Below are positions 32,368 through 41,287 of a stretch of 64,000 nt of DNA, one piece after another. The stretch comes from Bacillota bacterium. GTDB lineage: Bacteria; Bacillota; Clostridia; Lachnospirales; Lachnospiraceae. Position 1 is the stretch's first letter, and each line of letters starts with the position of its first letter. The stretch spans positions 62,001 to 126,000 of the forward strand of contig JAEZFK010000036.1 in NCBI GenBank assembly GCA_023437715.1, read 5' to 3'. The position numbers and the translations under genes are program-made. The notes under the pieces were generated by a model. It was not told where the DNA came from, did no database searches, and was given only the letters and a program-made list of their open reading frames with translations.

Positions 32368-34995
32368 TTACGCATTTGCTAATGCTGCCTGTGCTGCTGC
32401 CAGCTTAGCGATCGGCACGCGGAACGGTGAGCAGGATACATAATCCAGACCGATCTTATGGCAGAACTCTACGGAAGAAGGATCTCCGCCGTGCTCGCCG
32501 CAGATACCAACGTGCATTTCCGGACGGGTGCCCTTACCTAACTTAATGGCGGTTTCCATAAGCTTGCCTACGCCAGTCTGATCCAGCTTTGCAAATGGAT
32601 CGTTCTCAAAGATTTTTGTCTCATAGTAGGCATTTAAGAACTTACCTGCATCGTCACGGGAGAAGCCATAGGTCATCTGAGTTAAGTCATTGGTTCCGAA
32701 GCAGAAGAATTCTGCATCCTTTGCAATGTCATCAGCGATCAGGCAGGCTCTCGGAATCTCGATCATGGTGCCCACTTCATACTTTAAGCTGATTCCTGCT
32801 GCTGCGATTTCTGCGTCAGCGGTTTCAACAACGATCTTCTTAACGAACTTTAATTCTTTCTCATCACATACCAGCGGGATCATGATTTCAGGACATACGT
32901 TCCAGTCTGCATGAGCCTTCTGTACGTTGATGGCTGCGCGGATAACTGCCTTTGTCTGCATCTTTGCAATCTCAGGATAGGTAACTGCAAGACGGCAGCC
33001 GCGATGTCCCATCATTGGGTTAAATTCGTGTAAGGAATCAATGATGGTCTTGATCTGAGCAACAGTCTTGCCCTGTGCGTCAGCCAGCTTCTTGATGTCC
33101 TCTTCCTCTGTAGGAACGAACTCGTGTAACGGCGGGTCTAAGAAACGGATGGTAACAGGATTTCCTTCCAGAGCCTCATAGAGCTTTTCGAAGTCTCCCT
33201 GCTGTACCGGAAGAATTTTTTCCAAAGCTGCTTCTCTTTCCTCAACCGTATCGGAACAGATCATCTCGCGGAATGCGTCGATTCTGTCGCCTTCAAAGAA
33301 CATATGCTCGGTACGGCAAAGGCCGATGCCCTCTGCGCCCAGCTCTCTTGCTTTTCTCGCATCAACAGGCGTGTCCGCATTGGTTCTTACTTTCAGTCTT
33401 CTATATTTATCTGCCCAGGCCATGATTCTTCCGAATTCTCCTGAAATGGAAGCGTCTACGGTCGGGATGACGCCGTCATAAATCTTTCCGGTAGATCCGT
33501 CGATGGATAACCAGTCTCCCTCGTGGTATTCCTTTCCTGCCAGAACGAATTTTTTGTTTTCTTCATCCATGGCGATCTCGGAACAGCCGGATACACAGCA
33601 GGTACCCATACCGCGGGCAACTACGGCTGCATGAGAGGTCATACCGCCGCGGACAGTTAAGATACCCTGTGCGGCTTTCATGCCTTCAATATCCTCCGGA
33701 GATGTTTCCAGACGGACTAAAACAACTTTTTCGCCTCTTTCATGCCATGCCTTTGCATCTTCTGCAGTAAATACGATCTTTCCGCATGCAGCTCCCGGAG
33801 ATGCTGCCAAAGCCTTTCCAACCGGCTCTGTCTTCTTTAATGCCTCTGTGTCAAACTGAGGATGCAGTAAGGTATCTAAGTTTCTGGGATCGATCATCTT
33901 AACTGCTTTCTCTTCTGTGATCATGCCTTCGTCAACCAAGTCGCAGGCAATCTTTAAAGCAGCCTTAGCAGTTCTCTTTCCGTTACGTGTCTGAAGCATA
34001 TAGAGCTTTCTGTCCTCAATGGTAAACTCCATATCCTGCATATCTCTGTAATGATCTTCCAGCTTGTTGCAGATGCCTACGAACTGTTCGAAAACCTCAG
34101 GCATTACGTCCTTTAACTGTTCGATCTTATTTGGTGTGCGGACACCGGCAACTACGTCCTCGCCCTGTGCGTTCATTAAGAACTCACCCATGAGGTGCTT
34201 CTCGCCGGTTGCTGGGTCACGGGTAAATGCAACGCCGGTACCGGAGGTCTCGCCCATGTTTCCGAATGCCATCATCTGTACGTTAACAGCAGTTCCCCAG
34301 GAATATGGGATATCGTTGTCGCGGCGGTAAACATTTGCTCTTGGGTTGTCCCAGGAACGGAATACGGCCTTGATGGCTTCCATCAGCTGAACCTTAGGAT
34401 CTGCAGGGAAATCCTGGCCGATTTTTTCCTTATACTCATCCTTGAACTGGTTTGCAAGCTCTTTTAAGTCGTCGGCAGTCAGTTCTACGTCCTGTGTAAT
34501 GCCCTTTTCCTCTTTCATCTTGTCGATGAGCTCTTCAAAGTACTTTTTGCCCACTTCCATAACTACGTCGGAGAACATCTGGATAAATCTTCTGTAGCAG
34601 TCCCAGGCCCAACGGGGATTTCCTGATTTTGCAGCCAGAACTTCCACAACCTCTTCATTTAAACCAAGGTTTAAAATGGTATCCATCATACCTGGCATGG
34701 ATGCTCTTGCGCCGGAACGGACAGAAACTAAAAGTGGATTCTCCTTATCGCCGAACTTCTTGCCGGTGATCTCTTCCATCTTGGAGATGTGCTCCATGAT
34801 CTGATCCATGATCTCATCGTTGATCTTTTCGCCATCTTCGTAATACTGAGTACAAGCCTCAGTTGTAATTGTAAATCCCTGTGGAACCGGAAGACCTAAA
34901 TTTGTCATCTCTGCCAGGTTCGCGCCCTTACCACCTAACAGGTTTTTCATGCCTGCATTGCCTTCGGTAAACAAATAAACCCATTTTCTTGCCAT
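32368..34995 (-). CDS. ppdK: Pyruvate, phosphate dikinase
   Basis: 875-aa cytoplasmic enzyme converting phosphoenolpyruvate, AMP and PPi to pyruvate, ATP and Pi (or the reverse), important in PPi-linked glycolysis of anaerobes. The N-terminal nucleotide-binding domain begins KWVYLFTEGNAGMKNLLGGK; the swivelling phosphohistidine domain has GGMTSHAAVVARGMGTCCVS; the C-terminal PEP/pyruvate barrel has PMMGHRGCRL and ICGEHGGDPSSV. ATG 34995, after TAGGAGG, gives the normal family length; the longer frame upstream is not supported. Confidence 0.98.
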   Translation of the reverse strand: MARKWVYLFTEGNAGMKNLLGGKGANLAEMTNLGLPVPQGFTITTEACTQYYEDGEKINDEIMDQIMEHISKMEEITGKKFGDKENPLLVSVRSGARASMPGMMDTILNLGLNEEVVEVLAAKSGNPRWAWDCYRRFIQMFSDVVMEVGKKYFEELIDKMKEEKGITQDVELTADDLKELANQFKDEYKEKIGQDFPADPKVQLMEAIKAVFRSWDNPRANVYRRDNDIPYSWGTAVNVQMMAFGNMGETSGTGVAFTRDPATGEKHLMGEFLMNAQGEDVVAGVRTPNKIEQLKDVMPEVFEQFVGICNKLEDHYRDMQDMEFTIEDRKLYMLQTRNGKRTAKAALKIACDLVDEGMITEEKAVKMIDPRNLDTLLHPQFDTEALKKTEPVGKALAASPGAACGKIVFTAEDAKAWHERGEKVVLVRLETSPEDIEGMKAAQGILTVRGGMTSHAAVVARGMGTCCVSGCSEIAMDEENKKFVLAGKEYHEGDWLSIDGSTGKIYDGVIPTVDASISGEFGRIMAWADKYRRLKVRTNADTPVDARKARELGAEGIGLCRTEHMFFEGDRIDAFREMICSDTVEEREAALEKILPVQQGDFEKLYEALEGNPVTIRFLDPPLHEFVPTEEEDIKKLADAQGKTVAQIKTIIDSLHEFNPMMGHRGCRLAVTYPEIAKMQTKAVIRAAINVQKAHADWNVCPEIMIPLVCDEKELKFVKKIVVETADAEIAAAGISLKYEVGTMIEIPRACLIADDIAKDAEFFCFGTNDLTQMTYGFSRDDAGKFLNAYYETKIFENDPFAKLDQTGVGKLMETAIKLGKGTRPEMHVGICGEHGGDPSSVEFCHKIGLDYVSCSPFRVPIAKLAAAQAALANA

Positions 34996-35077
34996 AAGTA
35001 AATTTCCTCCTAAAAAATGTGTTGTTTGGTTGATATTGACTATCCGATGTTTTAAAATGCGGAAAAGCCCTGCGAAT

Positions 35078-35105
35078 ATTATAGCATAATTCAAATTCTA
35101 GTAAA
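35078..35105 (-). promoter_or_regulatory. Promoter of ppdK
   Basis: Minus-strand TTTACT (35100-35105), 16-bp spacer, TATAAT (35078-35083) preceded by TGC, an extended -10. The leader to the start codon is about 75 nt. Confidence 0.65.
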
Positions 35106-35204
35106 GACTTTTTCATTGATTATTCACATAACTTTTTTCTTTTTTCGATACAATTAATTTGAAAGCCCTTACAAATTCTGTCATTTTCTGATATGCGATT
35201 CTTT

Positions 35205-35234
35205 TTCGTATATACGAATATTTCTGGAAATATT
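35205..35234. promoter_or_regulatory. Two adjacent palindromes between ppdK and the BMP operon
   Basis: TTCGTATATACGAA (35205-35218) is a perfect 14-bp palindrome; AATATTTC-tg-GAAATATT (35217-35234) is an inverted repeat with 8-bp arms sharing its first two bases with it. Together they sit between two divergent promoters. They look like regulator-binding sites; the protein is unknown. The remaining AT-rich sequence 35106-35347 shows no gene and no purine riboswitch. Confidence 0.4.
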
Positions 35235-35347
35235 TAGAAAAATTACTCCTGCCGCCCTTTTCACGCGCAGCCTTTCCCATCAAGGTTTTTCTTATAAATT
35301 TTCCACCTAATTTACATATTTTTCTGTAAAATAACACCAAAATAAGA

Positions 35348-35376
35348 TTGTCTATGGGAAGAAAATGTGATACATT
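35348..35376 (+). promoter_or_regulatory. Promoter of the nucleoside importer operon
   Basis: TTGTCT (35348-35353), 17-bp spacer, TACATT (35371-35376), giving a leader of about 42 nt before the ATG at 35425. Confidence 0.6.
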
Positions 35377-35424
35377 AATGGTATCTCTGAAAAACAATCA
35401 ATAATAGGAGGAAACAACGATATT

Positions 35425-36600
35425 ATGAAAAAGAGAGCATTAGCATTAACTATGGCAGTCATGATGGCTGCAACCCTAAGCGCATGTGGTTCTTCCGGTT
35501 CCGGCACCGCAACGACTGCCGCACCTGCGGAAACTACCACGGCTGCCGCTGAAAAGCCGGCGGAGACAACCGCCGCGACTGCACAAAAGACCGATTCCTC
35601 AAGCGGCTATGAGTTGGCGCTGGTAACGGACTTAGGTACCATCGACGATAAGTCTTTCAACCAGGGCGCATGGGAAGGTATGAAGAAGTACGCGGAAGAA
35701 AATGGAATCTCCTACAAGTATTATCAGCCACAGGAAGGCACTACAGACTCCTATCTTGAGACCATCGGCCTTGCGGTAGAAGGCGGAGCCAAGCTGGTTG
35801 TCTGCCCGGGCTTCTTATTTGAAGAGCCTGTATTCCTTGCCCAGGACCAGTACAAAGATGTTCACTTCATTCTTCTGGACGGCGAACCCCACAACGGCGA
35901 CTACTCCGAATACAGAACAGAAGCTAACGTAATGCCTATTCTTTTCCAGGAAGATGAGCCAGGCTTCTTAGCCGGTTACGCTGCTGTGAAAGACGGAAAT
36001 ACAAAGCTTGGTTTCTTAGGCGGTATGGCTGTTCCAGCCGTTATCCGTTACGGATACGGATTTGCAGAAGGCGCTGATTACGCTGCTAAGGAAATGGGCG
36101 TTGATAACGTTGAGATCATGTACAACTACACAGGCGCATTTGCAGCTACTCCGGAAGCTCAGTCCATGGCTGCTTCCTGGTACCAGAACGGCACAGAAGT
36201 GATCTTCGGATGCGGCGGCGCTGTAGGTAACTCCGTTATGGCAGCTGCAGAAGAAAAGAACGCAAAAGTAATCGGCGTTGACGTTGACCAGAGCTTTGAG
36301 TCCAATACGGTCATCACCTCCGCCATGAAGCAGCTCTCTGTTTCCGTATACGACGGTGTAAAAGCATTTTATGACAATTCATTCCCAGGCGGCAAGACCA
36401 GCATCTTCTCCGCAAAGAACGACGGTATCGGACTTCCTATGGATACATCCAAATTTACCAAGTTCACAAAGGATGATTATGACAAGATCTACTCCCAGTT
36501 AAAGGATGGCAAGATCCAGCTTGTACAGCCGTCCCAGGATAACAACAATCCTACCGTTGATTTAAAGCTTGAGAAAACAAAGATTAACTTTGTAGAATAA
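35425..36600 (+). CDS. BMP-family nucleoside-binding lipoprotein
   Basis: 391-aa lipoprotein of the BmpA/Med family, which binds purine nucleosides outside the cell and feeds an RbsA-like ABC importer. Lipobox LSAC gives lipid Cys at residue 21, followed by a Thr/Ala/Glu-rich tether (about 25-55). The mature domain starts YELALVTDLGTIDDKSFNQG, the family signature, and contains LGFLGGMAVPAVIRYGYGF. Followed by the ATPase and two permease genes on the same strand, with a terminator-like hairpin between. Nucleoside specificity is inferred from the family. Confidence 0.95.
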   Translation: MKKRALALTMAVMMAATLSACGSSGSGTATTAAPAETTTAAAEKPAETTAATAQKTDSSSGYELALVTDLGTIDDKSFNQGAWEGMKKYAEENGISYKYYQPQEGTTDSYLETIGLAVEGGAKLVVCPGFLFEEPVFLAQDQYKDVHFILLDGEPHNGDYSEYRTEANVMPILFQEDEPGFLAGYAAVKDGNTKLGFLGGMAVPAVIRYGYGFAEGADYAAKEMGVDNVEIMYNYTGAFAATPEAQSMAASWYQNGTEVIFGCGGAVGNSVMAAAEEKNAKVIGVDVDQSFESNTVITSAMKQLSVSVYDGVKAFYDNSFPGGKTSIFSAKNDGIGLPMDTSKFTKFTKDDYDKIYSQLKDGKIQLVQPSQDNNNPTVDLKLEKTKINFVE

Positions 36601-36613
36601 TCTGCAGAAGAAG

Positions 36614-36675
36614 AAAGGAGATGCCGTTTGATCCACCAGTCAGAAGGATCTGGTCTCTTACGGCATCTCCTTTTT
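36614..36675 (+). terminator. Partial terminator between binding protein and ATPase genes
   Basis: AAAGGAGATGCCG pairs perfectly with CGGCATCTCCTTT and is followed by TTTTTATTTT, a full intrinsic terminator shape. Because the transporter genes follow in the same direction, it probably lets only part of transcription through, giving excess binding protein. Confidence 0.85.
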
Positions 36676-36763
36676 ATTTTCTTAAAAAACGGGAAAATGC
36701 CGTCGCATTTTTCATAAACCGGGTACCGTATCCCTAAAAAGGTACCAACGTAAGGGGGATTTT

Positions 36764-38299
36764 ATGGACTACATTATTGAAATGCTTCATATTACAAAAG
36801 AATTTCCCGGTATTATCGCCAATGATAACATTACACTGCAGCTGAAGACAGGCGAGATACACGCCCTGCTTGGCGAAAACGGCGCAGGGAAATCCACTCT
36901 CATGAGCGTTTTATTCGGCCTCTACCAGCCGGAAAAGGGCGTCATCAAGGTCAGGGGCAAGGAAGAAAAAATCACCGGTCCCTTAGATGCCAACAGTCTG
37001 GGCATCGGCATGGTTCATCAGCACTTTAAGCTGGTGGAAAATTTCACTGTGCTTCAGAATATTGTTCTGGGCATGGAAACAACAAAGCGCGGCTTTTTAA
37101 AAATGGATGACGCGCGAAAGAAAGTTATGGAATTAAGCGAGAAGTACAAGCTGTTCGTGGACCCGGACGCTCTCATATCCGACATCACCGTCGGCATGCA
37201 GCAAAGGGTGGAAATTTTAAAGATGCTTTACCGTGACAATGAGATCATGATATTCGACGAACCGACAGCGGTTCTCACCCCGCAGGAAATCGATGAACTG
37301 ATGCAGATCATGAAGGATCTGGTAAAGGAAGGAAAGTCCATCCTGTTCATCACCCACAAGCTCAACGAAATCAAGGCGGTTGCGGACCGCTGCAGCGTCC
37401 TGCGCCGCGGAAAATATATTGGAACTGTAGAGGTAGCAAAAACATCTCCCGAGGAAATGTCGGAAATGATGGTGGGCCGGAAGGTGAACTTAACCGTTGA
37501 CAAGGGGCCCGCAAAGCCGGGAGAAGTAGTCCTGGAGGTGAAAGACCTTTCCGTCAAGGCCAGGAGAGAAGGCCAGACAAAGAATCTGGTACAGGATGTC
37601 TCTTTCCATGTAAGAAGAGGGGAAATTGTCTGCATCGCCGGCATTGACGGCAACGGGCAGACAGAGCTTGTCCATGCCATCACCGGCCTTGCCGATATGA
37701 GCACCGGTACCGTCACCATTAACGGGGAGGACATGACGAAAAAGAGCATCCGTTACAAGAATACCCACGGCCTGTCCCATATTCCCGAGGACCGCCATAA
37801 GCACGGCCTTGTACTGGATTATAATTTAGCCTACAATCTGGTTCTCCAGCAGTATTTTGAAAAGGATTTCCAAAGCGGCACCTTCTTAAAGAATGACAAG
37901 ATTTATGAATATGCGGAAAAGCTGATTCAGGATTACGACATAAGAAGCAGCGAAGGGGCCTTTACCACAGCACGCAGCATGTCCGGCGGCAACCAGCAAA
38001 AGGCCATTGTTGCCAGGGAAATTTCCAAAGTGCCTGACATCCTGTTAGCGGTCCAGCCCACCAGAGGCCTGGATGTAGGAGCTATCGAATATATACACAA
38101 GCAGCTGATAAAGCAGAGGGATGCAGGAGCTGCCATTCTTTTGGTGTCTCTGGAATTAGATGAAGTCATGAATTTAAGCGACCGGATTCTGGTCATGTTT
38201 GAAGGCGGCATTGTGGCCGACTTAGACCCCAAGAATATTACGGTCCAGGAATTAGGTCTGTATATGGCAGGCGCAAAGAAAGAAGGTGGCAGATCATGA
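36764..38299 (+). CDS. Nucleoside ABC transporter, double ATPase subunit
   Basis: 511-aa cytoplasmic ATPase with two nucleotide-binding halves, as in RbsA, NupO and BmpB-type importers. The first half has a complete Walker A (GENGAGKST, about residue 38), a signature variant (VGMQQRVEIL) and Walker B (MIFDEPTAVLT). The second half has the degenerate Walker A GIDGNGQTE and signature SGGNQQK, as usual for this family where one site is catalytically weak. ATG 36764 follows AAGGGGG. Overlaps the first permease gene by 4 bp (ATGA). Confidence 0.96.
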   Translation: MDYIIEMLHITKEFPGIIANDNITLQLKTGEIHALLGENGAGKSTLMSVLFGLYQPEKGVIKVRGKEEKITGPLDANSLGIGMVHQHFKLVENFTVLQNIVLGMETTKRGFLKMDDARKKVMELSEKYKLFVDPDALISDITVGMQQRVEILKMLYRDNEIMIFDEPTAVLTPQEIDELMQIMKDLVKEGKSILFITHKLNEIKAVADRCSVLRRGKYIGTVEVAKTSPEEMSEMMVGRKVNLTVDKGPAKPGEVVLEVKDLSVKARREGQTKNLVQDVSFHVRRGEIVCIAGIDGNGQTELVHAITGLADMSTGTVTINGEDMTKKSIRYKNTHGLSHIPEDRHKHGLVLDYNLAYNLVLQQYFEKDFQSGTFLKNDKIYEYAEKLIQDYDIRSSEGAFTTARSMSGGNQQKAIVAREISKVPDILLAVQPTRGLDVGAIEYIHKQLIKQRDAGAAILLVSLELDEVMNLSDRILVMFEGGIVADLDPKNITVQELGLYMAGAKKEGGRS

Positions 38300-39405
38300 A
38301 ACCGAGACAGATAAAGGACCGCACAGGCATTCTCTCTTCCATCTTCGCCATTGTGCTGGGACTGATCGTAGGGCTTATCATCCTGATTCTCTGCAACCCC
38401 GGACAGGCGTTTCCCGGGTTTGCTACAATTTTAACAGGCGCTTTTACTCATGGGGCAAAGGGCGTGGGGCAGGTCTTTTATTATGCAACCCCCATCATCC
38501 TCACCGGTCTTTCCGTGGGCTTTGCATTTAAGACAGGGCTGTTTAACATCGGAACTCCCGGCCAGTTCATCCTGGGCGGCTTTGGCGCCGTTTATGTGGG
38601 TATTCTGTGGACATCTTTCGGGCCTGCCCACTGGATTGTAGCCCTTTTGGCCAGCGTCATCCTGGGCGCGGTCTGGGGACTTGTTCCCGGGCTTCTAAAG
38701 GCCTATTTCAACGTGAATGAGGTTATCTCCTCCATCATGATGAACTACATCGGCATGTATCTGGTAAACTGGACGGTAAAAAGCTACAAACCGCTGTTTA
38801 ACAACCTGCGCAACGAGTCCCGCAATGTGGCCGCATCGGCCAATATTCCCAAGATGGGACTTGATAAGATATTTCCGGGCTCCAGCGTCAACGGCGGAAT
38901 CCTCATTGCCATTTTAATCGTCATCCTGGTCTGGGTTCTTCTTAACAAGACCACCTTTGGCTATGAATTAAAGGCCGTGGGCTTTAACCGGGACGCCAGC
39001 AAATACGCGGGAATTAATGAAAAAAAGAGCATCATCATGTCCATGGTGATCGCAGGAGCCATTGCAGGGCTGGCCGGCGGCCTGTTATACCTTGCCGGTA
39101 CCGGAAAGCATATTGAGATCAAGGATGTGCTGCCGTCGGAAGGCTTTACAGGTATTTCCGTTGCACTTTTAGGCTTAAGCAATCCCATCGGAGTGCTGTT
39201 CTCCGGTATCTTTATCGCATATTTGACAGCCGGAGGATTTTACCTGCAGCTGTTTGAATTTTCCACGGAAATCATTGACATCATCGTGGCAGTCATCATC
39301 TATTTCAGCGCCTTTGCCCTGATGGTGAAAATTCTTCTGGCAAAGATTAAGAAAGGGAAAGACGCAAAAGCAGAAGCGGAAAAGGAAGGAGGAAAGAAAG
39401 CATGA
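38296..39405 (+). CDS. Nucleoside ABC transporter permease 1
   Basis: 369-aa membrane subunit of the BMP-type importer (NupP-like). Hydrophobic segments begin at about residue 13 (IFAIVLGLIVGLIILILC), with family motifs GLSVGFAFKTGLFNIGTPGQ and NEVISSIMMNYIGMYLVNW. The C-terminus is a charged Lys/Glu tail. The 4-bp overlaps at both ends show tight coupling with the ATPase and second permease genes. Confidence 0.95.
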   Translation: MKPRQIKDRTGILSSIFAIVLGLIVGLIILILCNPGQAFPGFATILTGAFTHGAKGVGQVFYYATPIILTGLSVGFAFKTGLFNIGTPGQFILGGFGAVYVGILWTSFGPAHWIVALLASVILGAVWGLVPGLLKAYFNVNEVISSIMMNYIGMYLVNWTVKSYKPLFNNLRNESRNVAASANIPKMGLDKIFPGSSVNGGILIAILIVILVWVLLNKTTFGYELKAVGFNRDASKYAGINEKKSIIMSMVIAGAIAGLAGGLLYLAGTGKHIEIKDVLPSEGFTGISVALLGLSNPIGVLFSGIFIAYLTAGGFYLQLFEFSTEIIDIIVAVIIYFSAFALMVKILLAKIKKGKDAKAEAEKEGGKKA

Positions 39406-40355
39406 GTGTCGTTTATTTCATATTCCAGCAGACCATGTATTTCATGATCCCTCTCATGATCGTAGCCCTGGGAGCCATGTTTTCAGAGCGAAGCGGCATC
39501 ATAAACATCGCCCTGGAAGGCATTATGACCATGGGCGCATTTACCGGAATCCTGTTCATCCATTTTACCGGAAACTCCATGAGCGGACAGGGCCAGCTCA
39601 TTGTGGCGGTCCTCATTTCCATGGTGACGGGCATGGTGTTTTCCCTTTTCCACGGATACGCTTCCATTAACATGAAAGCCAATCAGGTCATCAGCGGTAC
39701 AGCTTTAAATATGTTCGCTCCCGCCTTTGCCATATTCGTGGCGAGAGTTCTTCAGGGGGTCCAGCAGGTACAGTTTGCCAACACCTTCCGCATTACCTCG
39801 GTTCCGGTGCTGGGAAACATTCCTTTTATCGGTCCTCTCCTGTTCCAGAACGCTTATATCACCACCTATATCGGCATTATTATCTTCCTGCTTTCCGCTG
39901 TGGTCCTTTATAAGACCCGGTTCGGTTTAAGGCTCCGCTCCTGCGGCGAGCACCCCCAGGCGGCTGATGCGGCCGGCATCAATGTATACCGTATGCAGTA
40001 TGCAGGCGTGCTGATCTCCGGCGCTTTAGGCGGACTTGGAGGACTGGTATTCGTGGTTCCCACCTCCACCAACTTTAACGCGGATGTGGCCGGATACGGA
40101 TTCCTGGCTCTGGCAGTTCTGATCTTCGGTCAGTGGAAGCCGGTAAATATCATGATGGCCTCCCTGTTCTTCGGGCTCATGAAAGCTGTGGCCTCCGCTT
40201 ATTCCGGAATCCCATTCTTAAATGCATTGGGAATTCCCAGCTATTTTTACAAGATGGTGCCTTATATCATCACACTGATCGTGCTCATATTTACCTCCAG
40301 AAACTCTCAGGCTCCAAAGGCGGAGGGAATTCCTTACGATAAGGGACAGAGGTAA
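39402..40355 (+). CDS. Nucleoside ABC transporter permease 2
   Basis: 317-aa membrane subunit (NupQ-like). Motifs ALGAMFSERSGIINIALEGI and MKANQVISGTALNMFAPAFA are characteristic; RLRSCGEHPQAADAAGINVY is the cytoplasmic coupling region. ATG 39402 follows AAGGAGG inside the end of the preceding gene. Last gene of the operon, ended by the hairpin at 40391-40436. Confidence 0.95.
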   Translation: MSVVYFIFQQTMYFMIPLMIVALGAMFSERSGIINIALEGIMTMGAFTGILFIHFTGNSMSGQGQLIVAVLISMVTGMVFSLFHGYASINMKANQVISGTALNMFAPAFAIFVARVLQGVQQVQFANTFRITSVPVLGNIPFIGPLLFQNAYITTYIGIIIFLLSAVVLYKTRFGLRLRSCGEHPQAADAAGINVYRMQYAGVLISGALGGLGGLVFVVPTSTNFNADVAGYGFLALAVLIFGQWKPVNIMMASLFFGLMKAVASAYSGIPFLNALGIPSYFYKMVPYIITLIVLIFTSRNSQAPKAEGIPYDKGQR

Positions 40356-40390
40356 AAAGTTTCGAAAAAGAATAAGAAAAAGAAAATAAA

Positions 40391-40436
40391 GAAAGGCCTC
40401 TCCCATATGCAGCCATATAGGAGAGGCCGTTCTTCT
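40391..40436 (+). terminator. Terminator of the nucleoside importer operon
   Basis: GGCCTCTCC/GGAGAGGCC stem with an inner CATAT/ATATAG extension, followed by TTCTTCTC, 40 bp after the last permease stop. Confidence 0.7.
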
Positions 40437-40470
40437 CTTCCAGCCAGTCACGCAAAAAAAACAGAGACCA

Positions 40471-40476
40471 TATAAT
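40471..40476 (+). promoter_or_regulatory. -10 box of the cupin gene
   Basis: TATAAT with a poor -35 match. It predicts a transcript start near 40483, so an ATG at 40485 would sit at the very 5' end and the ATG at 40506 is the likelier start. Confidence 0.45.
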
Positions 40477-40505
40477 ACATTACAATGCACGAAAAGAGTG
40501 ATCCC

Positions 40506-40982
40506 ATGACCCCCTATAACAGCTTTGCCTCCCAATTCGGCTGTAATCAGGACAATGCCTATTTATCCTGGAATCCCAACGACTACGGGCCTTCAGCGGT
40601 AATTATGAACATTTCCCACGACACCTTAAGAAACCCCTCCTTCCGCACCACCCGCTGGACCGGAGACCATATGCAGCTTACCCTCATGAGCGTTCCGGAA
40701 GACAAGGACACAGGCCTGGAAAACCATCCTCACTGTGACAAGTTCATCCGCATTGAGGAGGGAGAAGGGATGATACTCATGGGCGACAGTCCCTATAATC
40801 TGTATTTCAGGCAGCCGGTTGATGACAAATGCGCGATTCTGATCCCTGTCAACACCTGGCATACCCTCATTAACACAGGCCCCAAGCCCTTAAAGCTTTT
40901 TACAATTTATTCTCCTGCCTATCATCCCCCGGGGACGGTGCACTGGACAAAAAGGGATTCCCAATCCGACGAATACTTATAA
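40506..40982 (+). CDS. Small cupin-domain protein
   Basis: 158-aa cytoplasmic protein with one cupin barrel. The first cupin motif is HPHCDKFIRIEEGEGMILMG (about residues 77-96) and the second ends in IPVNTWHTLINTG (about 120), with histidines positioned to bind a metal. Single-domain cupins of this kind are common in clostridia and mostly uncharacterised; some act on sugars, others as storage or stress proteins. ATG 40506 with upstream AAGAGTGAT is preferred to ATG 40485. Monocistronic. Function not assigned. Confidence 0.8.
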   Translation: MTPYNSFASQFGCNQDNAYLSWNPNDYGPSAVIMNISHDTLRNPSFRTTRWTGDHMQLTLMSVPEDKDTGLENHPHCDKFIRIEEGEGMILMGDSPYNLYFRQPVDDKCAILIPVNTWHTLINTGPKPLKLFTIYSPAYHPPGTVHWTKRDSQSDEYL

Positions 40983-41153
40983 TAAATTCGCCTTGAAAGG
41001 ATGCTTTTTGTAAAACAGGATTAAACGCGGAAATGCGCTTCAAATTTTAAAGTATATTCACAGCTGATGGAAATATATGATGATTATTAAATATATGGTC
41101 ATCACTTGGCCTCACTGCCGGTTTGGGTCAAAGGCTTGATTTTTTTCCTCAAT

Positions 41154-41196
41154 AAAAAAGTGCGGACGATTTTTCATTCCTTCGCCGCACTTTTCC
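41154..41196. terminator. Bidirectional terminator between cupin and glyQS genes
   Basis: AAAAGTGCGG and CCGCACTTTT form a perfect 10-bp stem with T-rich flanks on both strands, between convergent genes. The remainder of 40983-41287 shows nothing recognisable. Confidence 0.8.
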
Positions 41197-41287
41197 ATAT
41201 CATTTAATTTTTTTATGATAGAATTGTCTTCACTGCTTTTGTCTCAGCGCTTTCTGGAAACATGTGTTTCAAGTCAAGCTGTCGGTT

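Noticed and set aside
35113..35397. 94-codon minus-strand open frame
   Set aside because: Low-complexity, AT-driven Lys/Phe-rich translation without a ribosome-binding site, crossing the promoter of the nucleoside importer.
35106..35424. Purine riboswitch ahead of the nucleoside importer
   Set aside because: None of the conserved loop sequences of the purine aptamer is present; the stretch is AT-rich with palindromes only.
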